From: Kitasatospora papulosa
GTDB taxonomy: Bacteria > Actinomycetota > Actinomycetes > Streptomycetales > Streptomycetaceae
NCBI RefSeq assembly: GCF_000717245.1
Contig: NZ_JNYQ01000003.1
Span: forward strand, 496,001-560,000
Length of the DNA: 64,000 nucleotides
Direction of reading: 5' to 3'
Below are positions 17,146 through 25,927 of this stretch, one piece after another. Made by a program: the position numbers and the translations under genes. Position 1 is the first letter of the stretch; each line of letters starts with the position of its first letter. Below the pieces are notes generated by a model, which was given only the letters and a program-made list of their open reading frames with translations, was not told the DNA's origin and ran no database searches.

Positions 17146-17976
17146 TTGAGCGACAATCAGAACCTGCTCGCGGAGCAGCGGCGCGCGCTCATCCTCGACG
17201 AGGTCCGCAGGCGCGGCGGGGTCAGGGTCAACGAGCTGACCCGCAGGCTGAGCGTCTCCGACATGACCATCCGCCGGGATCTGGACGCGCTCGCCCGTCA
17301 GGGCGTCGTCGAGAAGGTGCACGGCGGAGCTGTTCCGGTCGTCGAGGCGAGCACGCACGAGCCCGGTTTCGAGGCCAAGTCGACACTGGAGCTCAGCGCC
17401 AAGGAGGACATCGCGCGGGCCGCGGCCTCGATGGCGGTGCCCGGCAGCGCGATCGCGCTCTCCGGCGGTACGACGACGTTCGCGCTGGCCCATCACCTCC
17501 TGGACGTACCGGGGCTGACGGTGGTGACGAATTCGGTGCGGGTGGCCGAGGTGTTCCACAGTGCCCAGCGTCCGACGTCGGCCGGCGGGGCGCGGGCCGG
17601 CGCGGCCGCGGTGGTCCTGACCGGCGGGGTCCGGACGCCTTCGGACTCGCTCGTGGGACCGGTGGCGGACCGCGCGATCGACTCGCTCCACTTCGACGTC
17701 CTGTTCCTCGGTGTGCACGGGATCTCGGTCGAGGCCGGTCTCTCCACGCCGAATCTCGCCGAGGCCGAGACGAACCGGCGCTTCGTGCGTGCGGCCAGGC
17801 GGGTCGTCGTGGTGGCCGACCACACCAAGTGGGGCACGGTGGGGCTGAGTTCGTTCGCGGGACTCGACGAGGTCGACGCGTTCGTCACGGACGCGGGGGT
17901 GCCCGACGCCGCGCGGCAGGAGATCGAGGAGCACCTCCCCGGCCTCGTGGTGGCGGGTGGGTCGCCGGACGAGTAG
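17146..17976 (+). CDS. DeoR-family transcriptional regulator
   Basis: A 276-residue repressor. The N-terminal winged helix-turn-helix (about 8-60, including VNELTRRLSVSDMTIRRDLDALARQG) is followed by a DeoR C-terminal sensor domain with SGGTTT and DVLFLGVHG, which in this family binds sugar phosphates. I chose TTG at 17146, where homologues begin SDNQNLLAEQRR; ATG at 17083 is in frame. The genes beside it are not sugar genes, so the target is elsewhere or unrecognised. Confidence 0.85.
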   Translation: MSDNQNLLAEQRRALILDEVRRRGGVRVNELTRRLSVSDMTIRRDLDALARQGVVEKVHGGAVPVVEASTHEPGFEAKSTLELSAKEDIARAAASMAVPGSAIALSGGTTTFALAHHLLDVPGLTVVTNSVRVAEVFHSAQRPTSAGGARAGAAAVVLTGGVRTPSDSLVGPVADRAIDSLHFDVLFLGVHGISVEAGLSTPNLAEAETNRRFVRAARRVVVVADHTKWGTVGLSSFAGLDEVDAFVTDAGVPDAARQEIEEHLPGLVVAGGSPDE

Positions 17977-18031
17977 TCCGCCGCGCCGCACCCGGGTCCC
18001 GCGCTCCGCGCCCGGCGGGTGCCGTACGTCC

Positions 18032-18043
18032 TAGGATCGGGCT
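18032..18043 (+). promoter_or_regulatory. Leaderless-type -10 (TAGGAT) for the SRPBCC gene
   Basis: TAGGAT at 18032-18037 is a good match to the streptomycete TANNNT -10 and is followed by exactly 6 bases and GTG at 18044. No ribosome binding site lies between them. Confidence 0.6.
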
Positions 18044-18478
18044 GTGGCCCTCTTCCGTATCGAACGATTCACTCCCCTTCCCGCCGCCGAGGCGTGGCGA
18101 CGGGTGACCGACTGGGAGCGGCACGGCGGGACCGTTCCGCTCACCTCCGTCACCGTCCCGGCGGGCGGATCCACCGGGCCGGGGACGGTCTTCGTGGCCC
18201 GTACCGGTGTGGGGCCGCTGGGTTTCGACGACCCGATGGAAGTGGTGCGCTGGACCCCGCCAGCTGCCGGCCGGGCGGGGGTCTGCCGGCTGGAGAAGCG
18301 GGGTTCCGTGGTGCGTGGGCAGGCCTCGATCGACGTCTGCCCGACCGGCTCCGGCTCCCACGTGATCTGGGTCGAGGAGCTGCGTGTGCGCCTGCTTCCC
18401 CGCTGGGCCGACCCGTTGCTGGCGGCGGCGGGCCGGCGGGTCTTCTCCCGGGAGCTCGGCGTCCTCCTGGAGGACTGA
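18044..18478 (+). CDS. SRPBCC (START-like) family protein
   Basis: A 144-residue protein with the helix-grip pattern of polyketide-cyclase/START-like proteins: an N-terminal strand FRIERFTPLPAAEAWRRVTDW, a central beta-sheet, and a long C-terminal helix (LLAAAGRRVFSRELG). Such proteins bind hydrophobic ligands in a deep cavity. No catalytic residues can be assigned. It is monocistronic by context: a DeoR gene lies upstream on the same strand and the next gene is on the other. Confidence 0.78.
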   Translation: MALFRIERFTPLPAAEAWRRVTDWERHGGTVPLTSVTVPAGGSTGPGTVFVARTGVGPLGFDDPMEVVRWTPPAAGRAGVCRLEKRGSVVRGQASIDVCPTGSGSHVIWVEELRVRLLPRWADPLLAAAGRRVFSRELGVLLED

Positions 18479-18506
18479 GCGCCCCCGCAGGGGAGTTCCG
18501 GCCGGG

Positions 18507-19640
18507 TCAGGAAGGCCAGGTGCCGGTGGCCAGGAAGTGCTCGATCGTCCCGGTGTACGGCAGGATGTCCAGGCCCTGCTCACGCAGCCAGTCGTCCGAG
18601 TAGTACTTGTCGAGGTAGCGGTCGCCCGGGTCGCAGAAGAGCGTGACGACGCTTCCCGTGCTTCCCCTCTCCACCATCTCGGCCACGAGTCTGAACGCGC
18701 TCCACAGGCCGGTGCCGGTCGAGCCGCCCGCCTTGCGGCCGATGGCTCGTTCGAGCACCCGGACCGCGGCGACGCTGGCGGCGTCGGGCACCTTCATCAT
18801 CCGGTCGATGGCCCCCGGCACGAAGCTCGGCTCCATCCGCGGCCTGCCGATGCCTTCGATGCGTGAGCCGCAGTCGGCGGTCGCCAGCTGGTCGTCGCGG
18901 GTCCATCCGTCGAAGAAGCAGGAGTTCTCCGGGTCGGGTACGCAGATCCGGGTGTCGTGCTGCATGTAGCGGACGTAACGCCCGATGGTCGCGGAGGTTC
19001 CGCCGGTTCCGGCGGTGGCCACGATCCAGGCCGGCTCGGGGTAGCGCTCCAGGCGCAGCTGCTGGTAGATGGATTCGGCGATGTTGTTGTTGCCCCGCCA
19101 GTCGGTGGCGCGTTCCGCGTAGGTGAACTGATCCATGTAGTGCCCGCCGGTCTCGGCCGCGAGGGCCGCCGACTCCTCGTACAGCCGGCGGGAGTCGTCG
19201 ACGAAGTGGCACTGGCCGCCGTGGAATTCGATCAGGCGGCACTTCTCGGGGCTGGTGGTCCGGGGCATCACCGCGACGAACGGCACACCGATCAGCTTCG
19301 CGAAGTACGCCTCCGAGACGGCGGTCGAGCCGCTGGACGCCTCGATGACCGGCTTGCCGCGCCGGATCCAGCCGTTGCAGAGTCCGTAGAGGAACAACGA
19401 GCGGGCCAGCCGGTGTTTGAGACTGCCCGTCGGGTGCGTCGACTCGTCCTTCAGGTAGAGGTCGATGCCCCAGTGTTCCGGCAGCGGGAAGCGCAGGAGA
19501 TGGGTGTCGGCCGAACGGTTGGCGTCCGCCTGGACCTTGCGCACGGCCTCCTTGAGCCAGGCCCGGTAGTCCGGGTCGCTCCGGTCGACGTCCACGGTGT
19601 CCATGACGTCGCCGCCGGGTGCGTGCTCACCGGTGTCCAT
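18507..19640 (-). CDS. PLP-dependent cysteine synthase-family enzyme (Cds1-like cysteine desulfhydrase)
   Basis: A 377-residue fold-type II PLP enzyme. The Schiff-base lysine is K75 (TGSLKHRLA), the substrate loop is SSGSTAVS and the PLP phosphate loop is TAGTGGTSATIG. An N-terminal extension and insertions (CFFDGW) distinguish it from CysK/CysM. The sequence resembles mycobacterial Cds1, which breaks L-cysteine to pyruvate, ammonia and H2S. ATG at 19640 follows a clear AAGGAGA site. Desulfhydrase activity is inferred by similarity only; an assigned synthase role cannot be excluded. Confidence 0.82.
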   Translation of the reverse strand: MDTGEHAPGGDVMDTVDVDRSDPDYRAWLKEAVRKVQADANRSADTHLLRFPLPEHWGIDLYLKDESTHPTGSLKHRLARSLFLYGLCNGWIRRGKPVIEASSGSTAVSEAYFAKLIGVPFVAVMPRTTSPEKCRLIEFHGGQCHFVDDSRRLYEESAALAAETGGHYMDQFTYAERATDWRGNNNIAESIYQQLRLERYPEPAWIVATAGTGGTSATIGRYVRYMQHDTRICVPDPENSCFFDGWTRDDQLATADCGSRIEGIGRPRMEPSFVPGAIDRMMKVPDAASVAAVRVLERAIGRKAGGSTGTGLWSAFRLVAEMVERGSTGSVVTLFCDPGDRYLDKYYSDDWLREQGLDILPYTGTIEHFLATGTWPS

Positions 19641-19870
19641 CAGGGGTCTCCTTCGGGTGACGGCGTTCCTGCGTGAGGCACCCACGATATTCCCCCCACC
19701 TGCACAAACAATTGCTTTGGCGGTCCATAGCCCTTCCTTGGCCCAGGTGTTCGAGCTTCCCGCCCCCGGGGGCGGGAACGGATCCCGGTCCCCGCCGAAA
19801 TCGGTGAGGGGGCCTGGTGCGGGGCCCTGTCCGCGGGCAGACTTGCAGAAGCCGGTACAAGGGGGGCGAA

Positions 19871-20248
19871 GTGGCCGAGACAGAGTTCAGTGCTGCGGAT
19901 TTCGGGGCGCCGGAGTACGGGGGGCCGGAGTTCGGCGCGGCGGAGTTCCGCGCGAGCGACGTGAGAATCCAGCGGTGGGCGCGGTCGCTGACCCGAGCCG
20001 GCCAAGTGATCGTCAAGGACGGCAGGATCGTGCTGCTGACGAGCAACGGGCGGGAGATCGCCAGTGCCCCGGTGACGACCGTGAGTGCCGGGAAGCCGTG
20101 GTTCCTCGCGGCCGACTCGGCGATAGCCCGCATCAACGGGGTGCGGTACCGGCTGACCATGGGCCAGCGCAACCGCAGGCCCGGCGGGGCCGCACCGGTC
20201 CGCAGGTTCCTGGACGCACTGCGGAGTGCCGCGGTGCGGCGCATCTGA
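19871..20248 (+). CDS. Hypothetical protein with Ala/Glu/Phe-Gly repeat at N-terminus
   Basis: A 125-residue protein from GTG at 19871, with AGGGGGGCGAA just upstream. The first 30 residues are an imperfect repeat (APEYGG, GPEFGA, AAEFRA) encoded by near-identical GC-rich units. The remainder has short beta strands (VIVKDGRIVLLTSNGREIASAP) like a small PH-type or beta-barrel fold, then a basic tail. I do not recognise the family. No membrane segment or catalytic motif is present. Confidence 0.65.
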   Translation: MAETEFSAADFGAPEYGGPEFGAAEFRASDVRIQRWARSLTRAGQVIVKDGRIVLLTSNGREIASAPVTTVSAGKPWFLAADSAIARINGVRYRLTMGQRNRRPGGAAPVRRFLDALRSAAVRRI

Positions 20249-20462
20249 CGCTGCGGTCCGTCACGGGCACCGCGAGTTGCGGAGCCCAACCCCCTGAGTC
20301 ACGCTGGTCACACGTCACTGAAGGTGCACCGGCGGTGACAGCGGAAGCCGCCCCCGCCGGGAGCCACGCAGGGCGGACCACGCATGACCAGAAACAGCAG
20401 TCAGCCATCTGCTGGATCCGTTCCTTCGTCTTCTTCCGGACCTCTTTCGGGGAGTCGCAGCC

Positions 20463-20990
20463 GTGATCAGCGAGCCAAGCAGGCACTGCGCGGTGGAGCT
20501 CCAGGCCCTGCCGTCGCGGATCGGTCAGGTCCGCAGAATAATCTCGGCGCAACTGCGCTACTGGCATCTCGATCCTCTGATCGACCATGCAGCGCTCGGC
20601 GTCACGGAACTGCTGACCAATGTCCACCGGCACGCACAGCCGGACAAATCATGCACCGTCGAGGTGGAGCTGCTGCTCGACCGGCTGACGGTCTCCGTCC
20701 ACGACCACGACCCCCGGCTGCCGACCATGGGCTTCGCCGATTCGTCCGCCACCTCCGGGCGCGGGCTGGCGATGATCGCCGCGGTCAGCGAGAGCTGGGG
20801 CGTACGACCGAGTGACGACGCGGGGAAGGTCATCTGGTTCACCCTGTCCGCGCCCTCCTCCACCACCGCCGCACTGCACCCTCTCCCGGTGTACGGGTCG
20901 ACGACCGACGGCCCGTTCGGGCCGGATGCCGCCGGGCCGCTGGAGGCGTCGGCGGCCCGGACCCGGACCAGGTCGGCCGTCGTCGGCTGA
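20463..20990 (+). CDS. RsbW-like ATP-binding anti-sigma/regulatory kinase
   Basis: A 175-residue protein with an HATPase_c_2 domain: N box in ALGVTELLTNVHRHA, a DHDPRLP segment in place of the usual DxGxG, and GRGLAMI as lid. The C-terminal ~45 residues are Pro/Ala-rich. Proteins like this are abundant in Streptomyces and pair with STAS anti-anti-sigma factors to control sigma-B-like factors or development. DxGxG is altered (DHDPR), which is typical of this streptomycete subgroup. The GTG start at 20463 has GGGGAG upstream. It is not adjacent to a sigma factor here. Confidence 0.8.
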   Translation: MISEPSRHCAVELQALPSRIGQVRRIISAQLRYWHLDPLIDHAALGVTELLTNVHRHAQPDKSCTVEVELLLDRLTVSVHDHDPRLPTMGFADSSATSGRGLAMIAAVSESWGVRPSDDAGKVIWFTLSAPSSTTAALHPLPVYGSTTDGPFGPDAAGPLEASAARTRTRSAVVG

Positions 20991-21137
20991 CGGTGCCGCG
21001 CACCGCACACGGCGCACCCGGAGCGCGTCGGTCCACCCGTGACCGGCGCGCTCCGGCCCGTCCACTCCCGGTCCGGGCGCTCCTTCGTGACTGCCGCTCC
21101 GCCCGGAGGTGCCGCTCGGTACGTCAAATCCGGGACT

Positions 21138-21162
21138 TCTGTACCTACTGGTATGTACAGTG
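21138..21162. promoter_or_regulatory. Palindromic operator upstream of the TetR gene
   Basis: TGTACCTACTGGTATGTACA lies here, with TACC and GGTA arms around TACT. It resembles TetR-type operators. It ends 6-10 bases before the TetR ATG at 21168, so a bound repressor would block its own promoter; autoregulation and control of the DUF4865 and hydrolase genes downstream is inferred. Confidence 0.6.
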
Positions 21163-21167
21163 CTGTC

Positions 21168-21743
21168 ATGAGCACTCCGGAGCGGTTGATCGAGGCCACC
21201 CAGGAACTCCTGTGGGAGCGCGGCTACGTGGGTACCAGCCCCAAGGCGATCCAACAGCGGGCGGGCGCGGGCCAGGGCAGCATGTACCACCACTTCGCGG
21301 GCAAGCCCGATCTGGCGCTCGCCGCCGTCACCCGTACCGCCGCGGAGATGAGGGGGACCGCCGGGCATCTGCTGGACGGCCCCGGATCCGCGTACGAGCG
21401 GATCGAGGCCTATCTGCTGCGCGAGCGCGACGTCATGAAGGGCTGCCCGGTGGGCCGGCTGACGATGGACCCCGAGGTGATCGCCAGCGACGCGCTGCGG
21501 GCCCCGGTGGACGAGACGATCGGCTGGCTGCGGGGAAGGCTGGCCGAGATCCTCCAGGAGGGCCTGGACCGGGGCGATCTCACCCCCGGCCTGGTGCCCG
21601 GGGAGGTGGCGGCCGCCGTCGTGGCGACGGTCCAGGGTGGTTACGTCCTGGCCCGCGCGTCCGGATCGACGGCCGCCTTCGACTCCGCGGTCCGGGGACT
21701 GCTCTCCCTGCTCGCCCCCGCCGCACCGGCCGTCAAGGCCTGA
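21168..21743 (+). CDS. TetR/AcrR-family regulator
   Basis: A 191-residue repressor. The helix-turn-helix is at about residues 8-55 (ERGYVGTSPKAIQQRAGAGQGSMYHHFAGK). The C-terminal domain includes RDVMKGCPVGRLTMDPEV, a CPVGRL motif seen in a subgroup that senses electrophiles or small lipophilic compounds. The gene is followed 31 bases later by DUF4865 and a phosphotriesterase-type hydrolase, the likely regulated pair. Confidence 0.87.
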   Translation: MSTPERLIEATQELLWERGYVGTSPKAIQQRAGAGQGSMYHHFAGKPDLALAAVTRTAAEMRGTAGHLLDGPGSAYERIEAYLLRERDVMKGCPVGRLTMDPEVIASDALRAPVDETIGWLRGRLAEILQEGLDRGDLTPGLVPGEVAAAVVATVQGGYVLARASGSTAAFDSAVRGLLSLLAPAAPAVKA

Positions 21744-21774
21744 GAACGGCAGGCACACAGCCCGAGGAGACGCG

Positions 21775-22356
21775 ATGCACGCCATGCAGTACGAGATCAC
21801 CCTGCCCGCCGACTACGACATGGAGATCATCCGTGAGAGGGTCGCGACCAGGGGCCACCTCCTCGACGACTTCCCCGGCCTCGGCCTGAAGGCGTACCTC
21901 GTCCGGGAACGCGGTGGGACCTCACCGGTCAACCAGTACGCCCCGCTGTACCTGTGGTCGGCCCCCGAGGGCATGACCTCCTTCCTCCGGGGCCCGGGAT
22001 TCCAGGGCGTCGTCGACGACTTCGGCCGCCCCGAGGTGCAGCACTGGACCGGGCTCTCCTACCGGGAGGGGGCCTCCCCGCAGGCACCACCGCGCACGGC
22101 GGTCCGCCGGCGCGAGCGGATCGCGCACGGCGTGCGGCCGGCTGCCGCGATGGAGGCGGCGCTGGAGGAGAGCCACCGGCTGGCGGGGACCCCCGGGGCC
22201 GTCGCCACGGCGCTGGCCGTCGATCCCCGCCACTGGGAGCTGCTCCACTTCAGCCTCTGGGAGCAGGAGCCGTCGCCGGTACCGGGAGACCGCTACGAGG
22301 TGCTGCACCTGTCCGCGCCGGAACGCGGCCGGCTGGGGCAGGGGCAGCGGCGGTGA
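21775..22356 (+). CDS. DUF4865 family protein
   Basis: A 193-residue soluble protein starting MHAMQYEITLPADYDM, the hallmark start of DUF4865. It has features of a dimeric alpha/beta barrel (ferredoxin-like): LKAYLVRERG, NQYAPLYLW and LHFSLWEQE. GAGGAGA lies 5 bases before ATG. The family has no proven activity; the fold suggests a small-molecule-binding enzyme or monooxygenase-like protein. Its stop overlaps the next start by 4 bases (GTGA), so it is translationally coupled to the hydrolase. Confidence 0.82.
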   Translation: MHAMQYEITLPADYDMEIIRERVATRGHLLDDFPGLGLKAYLVRERGGTSPVNQYAPLYLWSAPEGMTSFLRGPGFQGVVDDFGRPEVQHWTGLSYREGASPQAPPRTAVRRRERIAHGVRPAAAMEAALEESHRLAGTPGAVATALAVDPRHWELLHFSLWEQEPSPVPGDRYEVLHLSAPERGRLGQGQRR

Positions 22357-23243
22357 CCCGGGTCCGTACGGTGCTGGGGGACGTCCCGGCCGGGGAGCTG
22401 GGGGTCTGCGACGCGCACGACCACCTCTTCATCCGCACCCCGGCGCTGCCCGGACAGGAGCTGGACGACCCGGCCGACGCGCGCGACCGGCTGCGTGAGT
22501 TCCACGAGCTGGGCGGCCGCACGGTCGTCCAGTGGACCCCGTACGGGATGGGCAGGCGGCCGGAGGACCTGGCCGCCCTGTCCCGGCAGGGCGGGACGCG
22601 GATCGTCGCCGCGACCGGGCTGCACCGCGCGGCCCACTACGCGCCGGAACTGCTCGGCCGGATCATGCCGGGGCTGGAGGATCTGTTCGTCTCGGAGATC
22701 ACGGACGGGATCGGCGGCTCCGGGGTGCGAGCGGGCCTGATCAAGGTGGCCGGCGCGTTCCACGGCGTCGACGCCCACGCGCGGCGCACGATGGTGGCGG
22801 CCGCCGGCGCCCACCACCGGACGGGGGCTCCGATCGCCGTCCATCTGGAGCTGGGAACCGCCGCGACGGACGTGCTGGATCTGCTGTGCGGAGAGCTGGG
22901 GGTGGAACCGAGGCGGGTGATCCTCGGCCACCTGGGACGGTTCCCCGACGCCGTCGCGCAGCTCGACGTCGCGCGGGCGGGTGCCTTCCTCGCGTTCGAC
23001 GGGCCTTCCCGGGCCCACCACGCCACGGACTGGCGGCTGCCCGAGCAGCTGGCCTCGCTCACGGAGGCCGGGTTCGGCGGGCAGGTGCTGCTCGGCGGCG
23101 ACACCACGGTGCCGGAGACGCCGGGGATGCCGTACCTGTTGCGGCGTCTGCGCCCGCGTCTGGTGCGGTCCCTCGGTGACGACGCGCTGGAGGCGGTGCT
23201 CGTCGCCAATCCGGCACGGGCGTTCGCCCTGGCCGCCCCCTGA
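22353..23243 (+). CDS. Phosphotriesterase-family metal-dependent hydrolase
   Basis: A 296-residue amidohydrolase-superfamily protein. Visible metal ligands are H22 and H24 (DAHDHLF), K131 (LIKVAG, probably carboxylated), histidines in AVHLEL and GHLGRF, and D in LGGDTT. The family hydrolyses lactones, phosphotriesters or N-acyl-homoserine lactones. Its coupling to DUF4865 under a TetR regulator suggests detoxification or signal quenching of a lactone-like compound; the substrate is not predictable from sequence. Confidence 0.85.
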   Translation: MTRVRTVLGDVPAGELGVCDAHDHLFIRTPALPGQELDDPADARDRLREFHELGGRTVVQWTPYGMGRRPEDLAALSRQGGTRIVAATGLHRAAHYAPELLGRIMPGLEDLFVSEITDGIGGSGVRAGLIKVAGAFHGVDAHARRTMVAAAGAHHRTGAPIAVHLELGTAATDVLDLLCGELGVEPRRVILGHLGRFPDAVAQLDVARAGAFLAFDGPSRAHHATDWRLPEQLASLTEAGFGGQVLLGGDTTVPETPGMPYLLRRLRPRLVRSLGDDALEAVLVANPARAFALAAP

Positions 23244-23288
23244 ACGGGGTCGCTCGCCGACCGGCGGCCCCCTCCCCCGGCCCGCCGG

Positions 23289-24503
23289 TCAGGTCAGCGC
23301 GGCCAGCGGGTCGTCGAGCACGGGCTGCCAGGCCATCTCGGCTGCGCCCACCAGGCTGTTGTGGTCCAGCGTGCACGAGAGGATGGGCACGCTGCCGCTG
23401 CGGCCCCACAGACTGCGGTCGGCGACGACGGCCCGCAGCCGTTCGGGGTCGGCCTGCAGCAGATCGCGGTGCAGGCCGCCCAGGATGATGCGGTCCGGGT
23501 TGAGGATGTTGACCAGCCCGGCGAGTCCGAGGCCGAGACGGTCGATCAGTTCCTCCGCGGCGGCACGCACGTCGGAGTCCCCGTACTCCGAGCGCAGCAG
23601 GTCGCCCGACTGCTTGAGCAGGGACTCCTCGGGGCCGGGCTCCCTGCGGGCCGCGGTGAGGAAGGCGAGGGGGTCGGTCTCGACGTCGAGGCAGCCTCGT
23701 CCGCCGCAGTGGCAGGGGCGGCCCTCGGGGTTCACCGTGAGGTGCCCGACCTCCAGGGCGAGCCCCGAACTCCCGCTGTGGAGGCGGCCGTCCAGAACGA
23801 GTGCGCCGCCCACCCCCCGGTGGCCGGTGGCGACACAGAGCAGGTGCTGTGCGCCGCGCCCCGCGCCGTGGCGGTGCTCGGCCAGGGCGGCGAGGTTGAC
23901 GTCGTTGGCGGTGAACGCGGGGCCGGGGATGCCCGCCGCGCGTACACAGGCGGAGAAGATCTCGCGGACCGGTGCGCCGGCAGGCCAGGCGATGTGCAGC
24001 GGATTGAGCGCCGTGCCCTCGGGTTCGGCGACGGCGGAGGGCACCGCGAGACCGGCGCCGACACAGCGGAGCCCGCTCTCGCGCAGGAGTTGGGCCCCGG
24101 CCTCGACGACCTCGCCGAGGACCTGGGCGGGATCGGCCATGACGGCGACGCAGCCGGGCGCGGTGGCCACGATCCGGCCCCCCAGCCCCACCAGCGCGGC
24201 ACGGAAGCCGTCGGAGTGGACCTGGGCGGCGAGAGCCACGGGCCCGCTGTCCCGGACGGACAGCCGGTGGGACGGCCGGCCCTGCGAACCGGCCGCGGAG
24301 CCCGGACTGGAGTCGACCTTGATGAGCCCGAGGGCCTCCAGCTCCGCGGCCACCGCACCCGCCGTGGCGCGGGTGACACCGAGTTCGGAGGTCAGTACGG
24401 CACGGGTGGGGGCGCGGCCCGTGTGCACGAGCTCCAGGGCGGGCCCGAGCGCGCTGCGGCCCCTCTCCAACTTCGTCCGCGTACTGGTCGACTTGCCGTT
24501 CAT
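23289..24503 (-). CDS. ROK-family transcriptional repressor
   Basis: A 404-residue NagC/XylR-type regulator. An N-terminal winged helix (about 20-75, RAVLTSELGVTRATAGAVAAELEALGL) precedes a ROK sugar-binding domain with the zinc motif CHCGGRGC. The kinase phosphate motif is weak, as usual in repressors. ATG at 24503. It is divergent from the MFS gene, whose start is 121 bases away, so it probably controls the exporter. The effector is likely a sugar or sugar phosphate. Confidence 0.87.
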   Translation of the reverse strand: MNGKSTSTRTKLERGRSALGPALELVHTGRAPTRAVLTSELGVTRATAGAVAAELEALGLIKVDSSPGSAAGSQGRPSHRLSVRDSGPVALAAQVHSDGFRAALVGLGGRIVATAPGCVAVMADPAQVLGEVVEAGAQLLRESGLRCVGAGLAVPSAVAEPEGTALNPLHIAWPAGAPVREIFSACVRAAGIPGPAFTANDVNLAALAEHRHGAGRGAQHLLCVATGHRGVGGALVLDGRLHSGSSGLALEVGHLTVNPEGRPCHCGGRGCLDVETDPLAFLTAARREPGPEESLLKQSGDLLRSEYGDSDVRAAAEELIDRLGLGLAGLVNILNPDRIILGGLHRDLLQADPERLRAVVADRSLWGRSGSVPILSCTLDHNSLVGAAEMAWQPVLDDPLAALT

Positions 24504-24588
24504 GGGGGCGAGTCTCCCACGATCCGAGGGTGTCGCCGACGCTTGTGCACCCCGCACCGTTCACCTGCTCGTCACCGGGACGGCGGCC

Positions 24589-24618
24589 TTGCGCACACTG
24601 TCGGAGCCACCCTATGCT
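24589..24618 (+). promoter_or_regulatory. Promoter for the MFS gene, leaderless type
   Basis: TTGCGC at 24589-24594, an 18-base spacer and TATGCT at 24613-24618; the GTG start follows after 6 bases (24625). The layout predicts a transcript starting at or beside the start codon. There is no ribosome binding site between. Confidence 0.6.
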
Positions 24619-24624
24619 CACTTT

Positions 24625-25848
24625 GTGCCGCGCGTAAACAAACTGCGGACGACCCCGTCGGGGGAACCGGGCGAGGACGCCGCCCCGCTTCCGCCTGCCC
24701 GCCTCCGTACCGCCCTGACCGTCTTCTTCGCCCTCGACGGCTTCCTCTTCGCCGGCTGGGTGGTCCGCATCCCGGCCATCAAGCACCAGGCGGGGGCCAC
24801 GGCCTTCACCCTCGGGCTCGCCCTGCTCGGCGTCTCCGCGGGCGCGGTGATCACGATGATGCTCACCGGGAGGCTCTGCCGGCGCTACGGAAGCCACACG
24901 GTCACCGTGGTCTGCGGGGTGCTGCTGTCGCTGAGCATCGCCCTTCCCGCGCAGACGGGTTCGGCCCTCACGCTCGGTCTCGTACTCCTGCTCTTCGGTG
25001 CCGCGTACGGCGGTATGAACGTGTCGATGAACAGCGCGGCCGTCGATCTGGTGATTGCTCTGCGGCGCCCGGTGATGCCGGGCTTCCACGCCGCGTTCAG
25101 CTTCGGCGGCATGGCGGGCGCGGGTCTCGGCGGTCTGGTCGCGGGCGGCCTCCCGCCCGCGACGCACCTCGCCGCCCTGACCGGCATCGGGCTCGTCGTC
25201 ACCGCGGTGACCGGCCCCGTACTCCTGCGCGGTGGCCCCGCGGCGCCTCCGTCGGAGCAGCGTGCGGCGAACGGCTCCGAGCCGTCGAAGGGGATGAGCA
25301 CCCGGGCACGCCGGATCGTGGTCCTGTTCGGTGTGATCGCCCTGTGCACGGCCTACGGCGAGGGGGCACTGGCCGAGTGGGGCGCACTGCACCTCGGTCA
25401 GGACCTGGACGCCTCCCCCGGCCTCGCGGCCGCCGGATACTCGCTGTTCGCGCTGACGATGGCCGTCGGCAGGCTCAGCGGCACCACACTCCTGGAACGC
25501 TTCGGTCAGACCCGCACGCTGGTGACGGGCGGGGCGACGGCGGCGGCGGGGATGCTGCTCGGCGCCCTGGCTCCGGTCCTCTGGCTCGCGCTGCTCGGCT
25601 TCGCGGTGGCCGGTCTGGGCCTGGCCAACATATTTCCCGTCGCGGTCGGCCGGGCGGGCGCGCTGGCCGGGCCCAGCGGGGTGGCCGCCGCCTCGACCCT
25701 GGGCTACGGCGGAATGCTCCTGGGGCCGCCGGTGATCGGCTTCCTGGCCGACTGGACGTCCCTCCCGGTCGCCCTCAGCACGGTGACCGTGCTCGCCGCC
25801 ACTGCGGCCGTACTGGGTTACTCGGCCCGCAACGCGACGAACAACTGA
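24625..25848 (+). CDS. MFS transporter (12-span, sugar/drug efflux type)
   Basis: A 407-residue polytopic protein with about twelve hydrophobic helices in two halves, the second starting near residue 230 (RIVVLFGVIALC). The first-loop signature GRLCRRYGS lies between helices 2 and 3. It resembles the FucP/YbjJ-like MFS group with GFHAAFSFGGMAGAGLGG. The adjacent ROK repressor suggests a sugar-linked substrate, but efflux is also possible. Confidence 0.87.
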   Translation: MPRVNKLRTTPSGEPGEDAAPLPPARLRTALTVFFALDGFLFAGWVVRIPAIKHQAGATAFTLGLALLGVSAGAVITMMLTGRLCRRYGSHTVTVVCGVLLSLSIALPAQTGSALTLGLVLLLFGAAYGGMNVSMNSAAVDLVIALRRPVMPGFHAAFSFGGMAGAGLGGLVAGGLPPATHLAALTGIGLVVTAVTGPVLLRGGPAAPPSEQRAANGSEPSKGMSTRARRIVVLFGVIALCTAYGEGALAEWGALHLGQDLDASPGLAAAGYSLFALTMAVGRLSGTTLLERFGQTRTLVTGGATAAAGMLLGALAPVLWLALLGFAVAGLGLANIFPVAVGRAGALAGPSGVAAASTLGYGGMLLGPPVIGFLADWTSLPVALSTVTVLAATAAVLGYSARNATNN

Positions 25849-25927
25849 GCGATTGAGTAGGCGTACCCAGGCGCCGCCGGACGCTCCGGAGCACCATGGA
25901 AGCACCAGCCATCGACGGGGAGCGGAC

